DNA of 64,000 nt. Source: Flavobacterium sp. 123 (GTDB lineage Bacteria > Bacteroidota > Bacteroidia > Flavobacteriales > Flavobacteriaceae). Of the stretch, positions 1 to 7,650 are shown piece by piece. The stretch's first letter is position 1; the number at the start of each line of letters is the position of its first letter. Location: NCBI RefSeq assembly GCF_003634825.1, contig NZ_RBXD01000001.1, forward strand, positions 1,138,501 to 1,202,500, written 5' to 3'. Under the pieces are notes generated by a model. The model saw only the letters and a list, made by a program, of their open reading frames with translations. It was not told where the DNA came from and did no database searches. A program made the position numbers and the translations under genes.

Positions 1-506
1 AGATCACTTTCGTTGTATTGTAAATTAGCCTTACTTAAACGGGTTCTAGCCAAATTATAAGTGTCATCTAATTTAAGATACATTTTTTCCGCCTTGAAAT
101 AATACATAAACGCACTATCAGGAACACCTTGCGCACCATAATAATCTCCTAAATAAATATAAGCTTTGGCCATATTTATAGTGTCATTACTGCTTTTAGA
201 TTTCTCTAAAACTACTCCAACAGTTTTATTAAAACCCTGCCAATCGTTCATATTATAATAACGATTTGCAACTTTAAATAAATTCACTCTATTTAAAGAA
301 TCATTTGGCTGTTCAATTATAATAGCAAAAGCTTTTTGATTATATTGTTGCTTTTTTATGAGAGGTAATTTTATATCATTTGCTAAAGAAAAATACAAAG
401 ACAAACTGTCTTTTGTAGAAGAATTAGATGAAATTCCTTCTTTTTCCTTATTACAACCAAAAAAAAGTAATATGAGAAGTAGTGATATTATATGTATATG
501 TTTCAA
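1..506 (-). CDS. Lipoprotein with TPR-like helices, N-terminal fragment
   Basis: The frame is open from a TTG at 504-506 to the window edge, giving 168 residues and no stop, so the C-terminus is missing. The start reads M(TTG)KHIHIISLLLLILLFFGC, a lipoprotein signal with the lipobox Cys near residue 19. The rest has regularly spaced Tyr/Asn/Ala-rich helices (YYNMNDWQGF, AYIYLGDYYGAQG, YNLARTRLSKANL), which look like tetratricopeptide repeats. In Bacteroidetes such N-termini often belong to sensor kinases or regulators with a periplasmic TPR sensor, but nothing here proves that. The upstream stop codon is only six codons away and no in-frame ATG exists, so a non-ATG start is required. It lies downstream of the repeat-peptide gene and the LytTR regulator on the same strand. 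Confidence 0.6.
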   Translation of the reverse strand, partial: MKHIHIISLLLILLFFGCNKEKEGISSNSSTKDSLSLYFSLANDIKLPLIKKQQYNQKAFAIIIEQPNDSLNRVNLFKVANRYYNMNDWQGFNKTVGVVLEKSKSSNDTINMAKAYIYLGDYYGAQGVPDSAFMYYFKAEKMYLKLDDTYNLARTRLSKANLQYNESD

Positions 507-555
507 TAGAATTTCTTTATTTTAATCAAAAATACTAAAATAAAATACTATTAAT

Positions 556-588
556 ATAAAAAAGGCTACCAAAAAAATGATAGCCTTC
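556..588 (-). terminator. Terminator of the repeat-peptide gene
   Basis: On the minus strand, the stem AAGGCTA/TAGCCTT (562-568 with 581-587) is followed by a T-run. It lies just after the stop of the repeat-peptide gene and before the lipoprotein gene. The peptide gene therefore probably has its own short transcript. Confidence 0.7.
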
Positions 589-618
589 TTATTATTTAAA
601 GGAATTATATATTATTAA

Positions 619-900
619 TTAGTCAACTTTTCTATTTCCTCCTACACTACTTCCTCCTACCAAATCAACTTTTCTGTTTCCTCCTACACTGCTTCCTCCC
701 ACCAAATCAACTTTTCTGTTTCCTCCTACACTGCTTCCTCCTACTAAATCAACTTTTCTATTTCCTCCTACGCTACTTCCACCTACTAAGTCAATTGAAG
801 AGTTATTATTAGAGCTTACGGTAACTGTTTCAGGGGCAGTAAATGATGTTAATATCATCATTAATGAAAATAATCCGAATGTTAAAATTGCTTTTTTCAT
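619..900 (-). CDS. Exported protein of four identical 14-residue repeats
   Basis: This 93-residue protein starts with a classical signal peptide (MKKAILTFGLFSLMMILTSF, likely cut after TSFTA) and then a short Ser/Asn linker. Residues 36-91 are four tandem units of (I/V)DLVGGSSVGGNRK, followed by a final VD. The units are identical in protein apart from the first residue, while the DNA differs at synonymous positions (AAT/AAC, AGT/AGC, Gly and Leu codons), so the protein sequence seems to be under selection. Each unit ends in the basic pair RK, so cleavage there would release near-identical 14-mers. I do not recognise the family. It sits between a LytTR regulator gene and a lipoprotein gene and has its own terminator. 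A secreted multi-copy peptide precursor is a hypothesis; a small surface or structural protein is the alternative. Confidence 0.85.
   Translation of the reverse strand: MKKAILTFGLFSLMMILTSFTAPETVTVSSNNNSSIDLVGGSSVGGNRKVDLVGGSSVGGNRKVDLVGGSSVGGNRKVDLVGGSSVGGNRKVD
628..795 (-). repeat. 4 x 42-bp coding tandem repeat
   Basis: Four consecutive 42-bp units inside the 93-residue exported protein encode the 14-residue repeat. The copies differ from one another at only a few positions, all silent as far as I can read. Confidence 0.9.
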
Positions 901-936
901 AATATTGGGGTTTTATGTTTTTATGTTTCTATCTTA

Positions 937-946
937 CACTTAAGTG
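937..946. promoter_or_regulatory. 10-bp perfect palindrome upstream of repeat-peptide gene
   Basis: CACTTAAGTG is a perfect palindrome about 37 bp upstream of the ATG of the repeat-peptide gene, where a promoter or operator would be expected. Its role is unknown. Confidence 0.3.
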
Positions 947-1010
947 AATTGTTTCGAGCAAATCACATTGTAAAACTACATAGTGTTCCCAGATTTATAT
1001 CAGAAAATAA

Positions 1011-1070
1011 GGCGTTTATGGTGGAATGATGCCGTTTGATAGTGAATGACTGTCAAATTCAGGTGAATGG
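1011..1070 (-). promoter_or_regulatory. Phased direct repeats, possible LytTR-regulator site
   Basis: The words GTGGAATG (1021-1028), GTGAATG (1042-1048) and GTGAATG (1063-1069) start exactly 21 bp apart. The first two are preceded by GCGTTTAT and CCGTTTGA, with the GTT cores 20 bp apart (1014 and 1034). LytTR-domain regulators are known to bind short direct repeats about two helical turns apart. The array lies between the LytTR gene stop and the repeat-peptide gene start, 110-170 bp upstream of that start. Binding is inferred. Confidence 0.45.
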
Positions 1071-1077
1071 ACCTTTT

Positions 1078-1890
1078 TTAAATTTCTATGTAATTTCCGT
1101 TAGAAAACTCTGAAATCACAAGATCAACATTTGACTTATACGATTTAGAAAACGGTATTTTGACAGTAGTATTTTTAATGTAACATACCGCATTTCCAGT
1201 GTGTATTCTGGAAATATAATTGCGGTTTACTATATAGCTGTTATGAATTCTAATAAAAGGAGCAGAAAGAATACTCTCAAAATGTTTCAATGTTTTGAAA
1301 GCTGTAATCATTTCGCCATTATTCAAGTATATATCCGTTGAATTATTATCGGCTTGAAAATAGCAAACATCTTTAGCGTCGATATACCTATAGTCACCGT
1401 ATGATTTTATGCAGAGAATAAGAGGTTTTTCTTCGCTTTTTGTTTCTACTTCCACAACGGAAATAGGCTTCTCATCAACAACAGCTACTCTAGAAATTGG
1501 CGCTTCCGGTTCTGTATTGGATTTATTTAACTTTAAAATTGACTTGACTAAATCAATTCGATTTAATGGCTTTAATAAATAATCTGCAACTTCATATCCT
1601 ATTGACTCAAATGCTAATTCTTTTTTGCTAGTAGTAACAATAATTCTAGGCACTATTTTCAAATAGCGGTATAGCTCATTGATAAGCAGTAACGATAAAT
1701 TACTTTTTTTATCCGCTGGATCAATTTCTAGGAAAACTAAATTTGGGGTATGTTCCAATATAAGGTTAAGGCCTTCTTCATAATTATGAGCTGTTGCCAA
1801 AAAAGTAAGCTCTGAAAAACTATCAGCTACTGCTTTTGTTTTCAAAACACTTTCTTGATCGTCGTCAATAATAATGTACGAATAATTCAT
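1078..1890 (-). CDS. LytTR-family response regulator with atypical receiver
   Basis: The protein has 270 residues. Residues about 1-125 form a CheY-like receiver: acidic cluster D9-D10-D11, Thr/Ser in IIVTTSKK and Lys in DYLLKPLN. The usual phospho-acceptor Asp at the end of strand 3 is replaced by Glu in NLVFLEIDP (E55). A linker rich in Glu, Pro and Val covers about 126-155. Residues about 158-265 are a LytTR DNA-binding domain (DVCYFQADNNSTDIYLNNGE, SYIVNRNYISRIH, KIPFSKSYK). LytTR regulators often control peptide-signalling or export loci, and this one lies directly upstream of an exported repeat-peptide gene. The Glu may mimic phosphorylation or make the receiver independent of a kinase; that is inference. 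Confidence 0.9.
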   Translation of the reverse strand: MNYSYIIIDDDQESVLKTKAVADSFSELTFLATAHNYEEGLNLILEHTPNLVFLEIDPADKKSNLSLLLINELYRYLKIVPRIIVTTSKKELAFESIGYEVADYLLKPLNRIDLVKSILKLNKSNTEPEAPISRVAVVDEKPISVVEVETKSEEKPLILCIKSYGDYRYIDAKDVCYFQADNNSTDIYLNNGEMITAFKTLKHFESILSAPFIRIHNSYIVNRNYISRIHTGNAVCYIKNTTVKIPFSKSYKSNVDLVISEFSNGNYIEI

Positions 1891-2273
1891 CCGCGGCTTT
1901 TCCTATTTGGTTTATTACATCGCAAAATGCTATACTTGCAATTTTCATTGAGGAATTTTATGTGCTTTTTTAGAAAAACTACATACTCAACAAGCTAAAA
2001 ATAAACATTTAACATTTTTTTCATGTGAGTTGTTAACACATTTCAAACTAATGTTAATACATTAAGATGAAGTACAAATAAATCCGACGAAATGCACAAT
2101 TAGCACTCTTGAAAAACATACAAATATGCTGTTTTCTCATCAAAAAAATCATGTAAGTACCTGAATCCCTTCATGCTTTTACAATAAAAATAAACTCACA
2201 AATAGAAAAAAAATTAAAAACAAGACAGCAAGAAAACTAACCCTAAAAAGGTTATATTGAACCTATTTTAAAC
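1891..2273. other. Gene-free AT-rich intergenic region
   Basis: About 380 bases between the start of the LytTR gene and the glyS terminator hold no convincing ORF. It should contain the LytTR gene promoter, but I see no clean TAnnTTTG box. A short stem AGGTT/AACCT lies near 2249-2263. Nothing else stands out. Confidence 0.5.
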
Positions 2274-2307
2274 AAAAAAAAGCTTCTCAAATGAGAAGCT
2301 TTTTTTG
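2274..2307 (-). terminator. Terminator downstream of glyS
   Basis: The hairpin AAGCTTCTC/GAGAAGCTT is flanked by A and T runs on both sides, so it can act in both directions. It lies about 20 bases after the glyS stop. Confidence 0.85.
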
Positions 2308-2325
2308 TTATTTTAGAAAACATAA

Positions 2326-3867
2326 TTACATTTTCATCAACCAATTTTTCATCGAAACTTCGTTTTCAATAATTGATTTCAAATCGGTGATTTTTACACG
2401 ATCTTGTTTCATTGTATCTCTATGACGAATAGTTACCGTTTGGTCTTCTATAGTTTGGTGGTCAACCGTAATACAAAAAGGAGTTCCTAACGCATCTTGT
2501 CTTCTGTAACGTCTTCCTACCGCGTCTTTTTCATCATAAGCCACATTGAAATCCCATCTCAAATCATCAATAATTTGATTCGCGATTTCTGGCAATCCAT
2601 CTTTTTTAACTAATGGCAAAATAGCAGCTTTTGTAGGTGCTAAAACTGCTGGTAATTTAAGAACTGTTCTTGTTGAACCATCTTCTAATGTTTCTTCTTT
2701 TAATGAAGTTGCAAAAACCGCCAAAAACATTCTGTCTAATCCTACTGAAGTTTCTACTACATAAGGAACATAATTCTGATTCAATTCGGCATCAAAATAC
2801 TGTAATTTTCTACCTGAATATTGTTCGTGTGCCTTTAAGTCAAAATCTGTTCTAGAGTGAATTCCTTCTAATTCTTTGAAGCCAAAAGGAAAATTAAACT
2901 CAATATCAGCTGCTGCATTAGCATAATGAGCTAGTTTTTCGTGGTCATGAAAACGGTAATTTTCTTTTCCTAAACCTAGCGACAAATGCCATTTCAAGCG
3001 AGTTGTTTTCCAATGTTCATACCATTGCATTTCTTCGCCTGGACGTACAAAAAATTGCATTTCCATTTGTTCAAACTCACGCATACGGAAAATAAATTGT
3101 CTCGCTACGATTTCGTTTCTAAAAGCTTTTCCGGTTTGAGCAATTCCAAAAGGAATTTTCATTCTTCCTGATTTTTGTACATTCAAGAAATTTACAAAAA
3201 TCCCTTGTGCCGTTTCCGGACGCAAATATAAATCCATTGCCGTATCAGCAGATGCTCCTAATTTTGTACCAAACATCAAATTGAATTGACGCACTTCGGT
3301 CCAGTTTCTAGATCCAGATTCTGGACAAGCAATTTCTAATTCTTCAATTAACGCTTTTACATCTTCTAAATCTTCGTTACCTAAAGAACGTGCCATTCTT
3401 TCCAGAATTTCTCTTTCTTTAGCTTTATATTCCATCACTCGGGCATTTGTAGTGACAAATTCCTGCTCATTGAAAGCATCTCCAAAACGAGCACGTGCTT
3501 TTTCGATTTCTTTGATTGCTTTTTGATTCAGCTTTTCGGCATAATCTTCAATCAAAACATCAGCTCTATATCTTCTTTTCGAATCTTTGTTATCAATTAA
3601 TGGATCGTTGAAAGCATCCACGTGACCAGATGCTTTCCAAGTAGTTGGATGCATCAATATTGCCGCGTCAAGACCTACAATGTTATTGTTCATTTGAACC
3701 ATTGCTTTCCACCAATATTCGCGTATGTTCTTTTTTAATTCTACACCGTTTTGTGCATAATCATAAACTGCACTTAAACCATCGTATATTTCGCTTGACG
3801 GAAAAATAAATCCGTATTCTTTTGCATGCGAAACTACATTCTTAAATAAATCTTCTTGTTTTGCCAT
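2326..3867 (-). CDS. glyS: Glycine--tRNA ligase (alpha2 type)
   Basis: This 513-residue class II aminoacyl-tRNA synthetase charges tRNA-Gly in the cytoplasm. It is the single-chain homodimeric type, not the alpha/beta type of E. coli. Near the N-terminus it has the family blocks VVSHAKEYGFIFPSSEIYDG and KASGHVDAFNDPLIDNK. Motif 2 lies around residues 250-275 (KAFRNEIVARQFIFRMREFE) after the PFGIAQTG segment. From about residue 408 an anticodon-binding domain follows (VLAPTKAAILPL, with GRRYRRQDALGTPFCITVD). The length is normal for Bacteroidetes. The ATG start is preceded by a TATTTTTG box within 15 bases, so the leader is very short. Some databases use glyQS for this form. Confidence 0.97.
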   Translation of the reverse strand: MAKQEDLFKNVVSHAKEYGFIFPSSEIYDGLSAVYDYAQNGVELKKNIREYWWKAMVQMNNNIVGLDAAILMHPTTWKASGHVDAFNDPLIDNKDSKRRYRADVLIEDYAEKLNQKAIKEIEKARARFGDAFNEQEFVTTNARVMEYKAKEREILERMARSLGNEDLEDVKALIEELEIACPESGSRNWTEVRQFNLMFGTKLGASADTAMDLYLRPETAQGIFVNFLNVQKSGRMKIPFGIAQTGKAFRNEIVARQFIFRMREFEQMEMQFFVRPGEEMQWYEHWKTTRLKWHLSLGLGKENYRFHDHEKLAHYANAAADIEFNFPFGFKELEGIHSRTDFDLKAHEQYSGRKLQYFDAELNQNYVPYVVETSVGLDRMFLAVFATSLKEETLEDGSTRTVLKLPAVLAPTKAAILPLVKKDGLPEIANQIIDDLRWDFNVAYDEKDAVGRRYRRQDALGTPFCITVDHQTIEDQTVTIRHRDTMKQDRVKITDLKSIIENEVSMKNWLMKM

Positions 3868-3874
3868 AATGATG

Positions 3875-3882
3875 CAAAAATA
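3875..3882 (-). promoter_or_regulatory. -7 box of glyS (TATTTTTG)
   Basis: TATTTTTG on the minus strand matches the Bacteroidetes -7 consensus TAnnTTTG, 7 bases before the glyS ATG. No clear -33 TTG is visible. The start of transcription would fall very close to the start codon. Confidence 0.5.
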
Positions 3883-3964
3883 TAAAAAGTGTCCTTAAAA
3901 AAAAGAAAATAGTTGAAGTTTGAAGCATTCATTTCCTTATTTTTATAAATAAATCCTTGATTAT

Positions 3965-4648
3965 ATGTTCAAAAGCTTTATAAATCTATTTTTTCCTCCT
4001 GTTTGTTCAGGTTGTAGAGCCATGCTATTATCTAATGAAAATGTAATTTGTACTGTTTGCAGACATGAAATACCTCTAACTAATCATTATTTAAACAAAG
4101 AGAACGAAGCTTTCAAAAAGTTTTATGGAAAAGTTCCTATTGAACACGCTTCGGCCTTGCTTTATTTTCACAAAAAAGGGATTGTTCAAGAAATGATTCA
4201 TAGCCTTAAATATCGTGGTCATCAAGAAATTGGAACTATTATTGGAGAATGGTATGCTGAAGATTTAAAAAATGCGGCTGTAATACAAAGTGTTGATGCT
4301 ATTATTCCTGTTCCTCTTCATAAAAAAAGAATGAAAGAAAGGGGATACAATCAGGTTACAAATTTTGGGATTGCATTATCTGAAAATTTAAAAATTCCAT
4401 ACCAAGCGAATCTCCTTCAACGAAATGTATATTCAAAAACGCAGTCTAAGAAAAATCTCTTGGGAAGGACAGAAGGAATCGACGCTCTTTTTGATGTTTC
4501 TTTTACAGAAAATGACCATAATAAACATTTCCTTTTAATTGACGATGTCATAACAACGGGAGCAACATTAGAAGTCTGCACTAGAGCTTTACTTAAAATT
4601 CCCGGGGCTAGAGTCAGTATTGCATGCATGGCAATGGCGCAATCCTAA
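3965..4648 (+). CDS. comF: ComF family phosphoribosyltransferase-like protein
   Basis: The protein has 227 residues. A four-Cys zinc-ribbon-like segment opens it (C14, C17, C29, C32), followed by a type I phosphoribosyltransferase fold. PVPLHKKRMKERGYNQ lies near the middle and the PRPP-binding loop LLIDDVITTGATLE near residues 190-203. ComF proteins are known in natural transformation, where they help process incoming single-stranded DNA; in Bacteroidetes the role is mostly assumed by homology. The gene stands alone, divergent from glyS, with no competence genes beside it in this window. The fold and family are clear, the function less so. Confidence 0.88.
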   Translation: MFKSFINLFFPPVCSGCRAMLLSNENVICTVCRHEIPLTNHYLNKENEAFKKFYGKVPIEHASALLYFHKKGIVQEMIHSLKYRGHQEIGTIIGEWYAEDLKNAAVIQSVDAIIPVPLHKKRMKERGYNQVTNFGIALSENLKIPYQANLLQRNVYSKTQSKKNLLGRTEGIDALFDVSFTENDHNKHFLLIDDVITTGATLEVCTRALLKIPGARVSIACMAMAQS

Positions 4649-4735
4649 ATGCATTATTATAAAAAATACTTGGTCCATTTACACATTTAATGAAATTATA
4701 ACAAAATAGTGTTTCCTATTATAAAGTTAAATGTC

Positions 4736-4743
4736 TAATTTTG
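4736..4743 (+). promoter_or_regulatory. -7 box of the superoxide dismutase gene
   Basis: TAATTTTG matches TAnnTTTG and lies 33 bases before the ATG at 4777. It overlaps the TTG at 4741 that opens a longer frame. This argues that the longer frame is not translated and that ATG 4777 is the true start. Confidence 0.6.
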
Positions 4744-4776
4744 AATAAATTTTATAAATCACTAAAAAGATATATC

Positions 4777-5385
4777 ATGGCTTTTGAATTACCACAATTA
4801 CCTTATGCATACGATGCATTAGAACCTTATATTGATGCAAGAACGATGGAAATCCACCATACAAAACATCACAATGCTTACACAACCAATCTTAATGCTG
4901 CTATTGCAGGAACAGATATGGAAGGAAAGACTATTGAAAATATTTTAATCAATCTTGATATGAAAAACGCTGCTGTTAGAAACAATGGTGGAGGTTTTTA
5001 CAATCACAACTTATTTTGGACTGTTATGTCACCAAATGGTGGTGGACTACCAACAGGAGATTTATTAGCAGCTATTGAAAGTGCTTTTGGTTCTTTTGAA
5101 GAATTCAAAGCTAAATTTGCTAAAGCTGGAGCAACTCAGTTTGGTTCAGGATGGGCTTGGTTATGTGTTCACAAAGGTGGTAAATTAGACGTATGTGGAA
5201 CTCCAAATCAAGACAATACATTAATGCCAGGTGTAGGCTGTGGAGGAACTCCTATCTTAGGAATGGATGTTTGGGAACACGCTTATTACTTACATTATCA
5301 AAACAGAAGACCTGATTATATCGAAGCTTTTTTCAACTTAATCAACTGGACAGAAGTTAACAGAAGATTTGTTTTAGAAAAATAA
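4777..5385 (+). CDS. sodA: Superoxide dismutase, Mn type (Mn/Fe family)
   Basis: This 202-residue enzyme converts superoxide to hydrogen peroxide and oxygen. The four metal ligands are visible: H27 in MEIHHTKHH, the His of NHNLFW, and Asp and His in [18 protein letters not shown]. The metal-type markers favour manganese: GGG before the second ligand and Gln in [11 protein letters not shown], rather than the Fe-type Gln/Ala pattern; cambialistic use cannot be excluded. There is no signal peptide, so it is cytoplasmic. A TTG start at 4741 would add 12 residues but overlaps the promoter box, so ATG 4777 is chosen. The gene is monocistronic with its own terminator. Confidence 0.95.
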   Translation: MAFELPQLPYAYDALEPYIDARTMEIHHTKHHNAYTTNLNAAIAGTDMEGKTIENILINLDMKNAAVRNNGGGFYNHNLFWTVMSPNGGGLPTGDLLAAIESAFGSFEEFKAKFAKAGATQFGSGWAWLCVHKGGKLDVCGTPNQDNTLMPGVGCGGTPILGMDVWEHAYYLHYQNRRPDYIEAFFNLINWTEVNRRFVLEK

Positions 5386-5398
5386 TCTTTCTTTATAC

Positions 5399-5434
5399 AA
5401 AAAAGAGCCCATTTTATAAATGGGCTCTTTTTTT
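5399..5434 (+). terminator. Terminator after sodA
   Basis: The perfect stem AAAAGAGCCCATTT/AAATGGGCTCTTTT is followed by a T-run, 14 bases after the stop codon. Confidence 0.9.
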
Positions 5435-5469
5435 ATGTTTTAAATTCAAATTTTTCAGTTTATTCCAAT

Positions 5470-5502
5470 AAAAAAGATGGAATTTCTTCCACCTTTTTTG
5501 CC
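5470..5502 (-). terminator. Terminator-like hairpin downstream of the PurF-like gene
   Basis: The stem AAAAGGTGGAA/TTCCATCTTTT (one G-U type mismatch) is followed by a T-run on the minus strand. It lies about 125 bases after the PurF-like stop. Confidence 0.5.
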
Positions 5503-5626
5503 CCAAATCTACCATAAACTTAACCTACTAATGTTAATGGTAGACCAAAAGTATAATAGTCCTTGTTATAAAAAAAATTTCTTAGACAAACAACCTATTT
5601 TGTCGACTAATGGCGTTATTTGTTAA

Positions 5627-7525
5627 CTAGTATGCTCTAGCGTCTTTACCTTCATAAAAATTCATAAATGCACGATTCACTACACGATTTCCTCCTGGTG
5701 TAGGATAATCTCCTGTAAAGTACCAATCTCCTAAGTTTTTTGGACAGGCAATATGCAAATCTTCAACTGTTTGGAAAATTATTTTAACCTCGGCATTAAT
5801 TTCAGGTGAACTTAGCATTTCTGCAATTTTATTTGAAATCTCTTGTGGTTGAAAAGGTTCGTATATTGCCGTAACATAATTCACAACTTCATCATCTTTG
5901 AAGTTTTCTTGTGATTTACACTTTGCGTATACTTCGTCAACTATATGGTATAGATTTCTTTCTTTTAACAATTCTAATGCCGCTCTAAACGCAACCAATC
6001 CTTCTAATTTTGCCATGTCAATACCATAACAATCAGGATAGCGAATTTGAGGTGCCGAAGAAACAATTACAATTCGTTTTGGTTTCAAACGATCCATCAT
6101 TTTGATGATACTCATTTTCAAGGTAGTTCCTCGCACGATACTATCATCAATAATAACTAAATTATCGGTTGGTTTTATCACTCCATAAGTAACATCATAT
6201 ACGTGAGCAACTAAATCATCACGACTACTATCCTCAGTTATAAAGGTTCTTAGTTTAGCATCTTTTATAGCTACTTTTTCTGTTCGTATTTTTACCTTAA
6301 GCAACTCTTGTAAAGTTTCTTTAGTTAAGGTATTTCTGTTTTCAAGTATATAGTTGTTTTTTCTTTGATTCAAGAAATCTTGAGCCGCTTCAACTAATCC
6401 GTAGAAAGATGTTTCTGCCGTATTTGGTATATAAGAAAACACTGTATTATCAGTATCTTGATCTATAGATTCTAAAACTGCAGGTAAAATTAATTTCCCT
6501 AAATTTTTTCTTTCTTGATAAATCTCCGCATCACTTCCTCTTGAAAAATAAATACGTTCAAAAGAACATGCTTTTTTAACCGTTGGTGGAAGAATTTCTT
6601 TCATCGAAACTGTTCCGTTTTTCTTGATTATTAAAGCATTTCCTGGTTCTATTTCTTGAACTTTTTCAAATGGAACATTAAAAACGGTTTGAATTACTGG
6701 TCTTTCAGAAGCTACTACTACAACTTCATCATCTTGATAAAAATATGCTGGACGTATTCCTGCTGGATCTCTAAATACAAAAGCATCTCCATGCCCTAGA
6801 AGTCCTGCCATAGCATACCCTCCATCAAGGTTTTTTGAGGCTCTTGTCAAGATTCTTGCAACATCTAATTTTTCAGCAATTACTGGTGAAGCTTCTCTTT
6901 TATTTAAACCTGCATTTTTACATTCTTGGTACAAGTCGGTTACCGCATTATCAAGGAAATGTCCAATTTTTTCCATAACTGTAACTGTATCCGCCATTTC
7001 TTTTGGATGCTGTCCTAATTCAACTAAACTTTGAAAAAGCTCTTTTACATTAGTCATGTTAAAGTTTCCAGCCAAAATCAAATTCCTGTGCATCCAGTTA
7101 TTTTGACGCAAAAACGGGTGAACACTTTCAATACTATTTTTTCCAAAAGTTCCGTAACGAACATGTCCTAAAAACAACTCTCCTATATAAGGTATGTTTG
7201 CTTTTTGAAGTGCAACATCATCTGCATACTCTGGATTTGCAGCCATTTCCTCATTGATTCTCTCATTAATTTGAGCAAAAACATCTTGTATAGGCTGTGC
7301 ATGATTAGAACGCACACGACTGATATAACGCTCTCCTGGTTCTACATCTAATTTTATACTTGCAAAACCTGCTCCATCTTGTCCTCGGTTGTGTTGCTTT
7401 TCCATAAGGAGATACATTTTTTGTATCCCGTAAAAAGCACTTCCATACTTTTCTTTGTAAAACTCAAGTGGTTTAAGTAATCGGACTAAGGCTATTCCAC
7501 ATTCGTGTTGTAAAGCATCGCTCAT
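5627..7525 (-). CDS. Amidophosphoribosyltransferase-like protein, long form
   Basis: The protein has 632 residues, against about 470-510 for typical PurF. PurF transfers ammonia from glutamine to PRPP in the first step of purine synthesis. The glutaminase nucleophile would be C9 in MSDALQHEC, as in PurF precursors with a short propeptide. Glutaminase signatures follow (KQHNRGQDGAG, FLGHVRYGTFG). The PRPP loop is NLVIIDDSIVRGTTLKMS near residues 455-470. Extra length lies in insertions and a C-terminal extension of about 90 residues. Flavobacteria commonly carry such a long paralogue besides an operon-borne purF; whether both act in purine synthesis is not clear. No other pur genes adjoin it, though purN lies about 1.6 kb away. 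Confidence 0.82.
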   Translation of the reverse strand: MSDALQHECGIALVRLLKPLEFYKEKYGSAFYGIQKMYLLMEKQHNRGQDGAGFASIKLDVEPGERYISRVRSNHAQPIQDVFAQINERINEEMAANPEYADDVALQKANIPYIGELFLGHVRYGTFGKNSIESVHPFLRQNNWMHRNLILAGNFNMTNVKELFQSLVELGQHPKEMADTVTVMEKIGHFLDNAVTDLYQECKNAGLNKREASPVIAEKLDVARILTRASKNLDGGYAMAGLLGHGDAFVFRDPAGIRPAYFYQDDEVVVVASERPVIQTVFNVPFEKVQEIEPGNALIIKKNGTVSMKEILPPTVKKACSFERIYFSRGSDAEIYQERKNLGKLILPAVLESIDQDTDNTVFSYIPNTAETSFYGLVEAAQDFLNQRKNNYILENRNTLTKETLQELLKVKIRTEKVAIKDAKLRTFITEDSSRDDLVAHVYDVTYGVIKPTDNLVIIDDSIVRGTTLKMSIIKMMDRLKPKRIVIVSSAPQIRYPDCYGIDMAKLEGLVAFRAALELLKERNLYHIVDEVYAKCKSQENFKDDEVVNYVTAIYEPFQPQEISNKIAEMLSSPEINAEVKIIFQTVEDLHIACPKNLGDWYFTGDYPTPGGNRVVNRAFMNFYEGKDARAY

Positions 7526-7611
7526 TGTGTTCTTGTATTGTAGGTTGTATTATGTGTTTTTTATAACAAATTCAGAATCTATTTTTAAAATTCAGAATCT
7601 GTGGGTGTCAT

Positions 7612-7645
7612 TAAATAAAAAATGCCTCAAAAAATTGAGACATTA
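7612..7645 (-). terminator. Terminator downstream of the PfkB kinase gene
   Basis: On the minus strand the stem AATGTCTCAA/TTGAGGCATT runs into a T-rich stretch, just after the kinase stop codon. Confidence 0.8.
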
Positions 7646-7650
7646 CTTTA

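Noticed and set aside
628..795. CRISPR-like array
   Set aside because: Repeats are contiguous without spacers and are coding.
4741..4776. Extended N-terminus of superoxide dismutase from TTG
   Set aside because: It overlaps a consensus -7 box and adds residues not found in the family.
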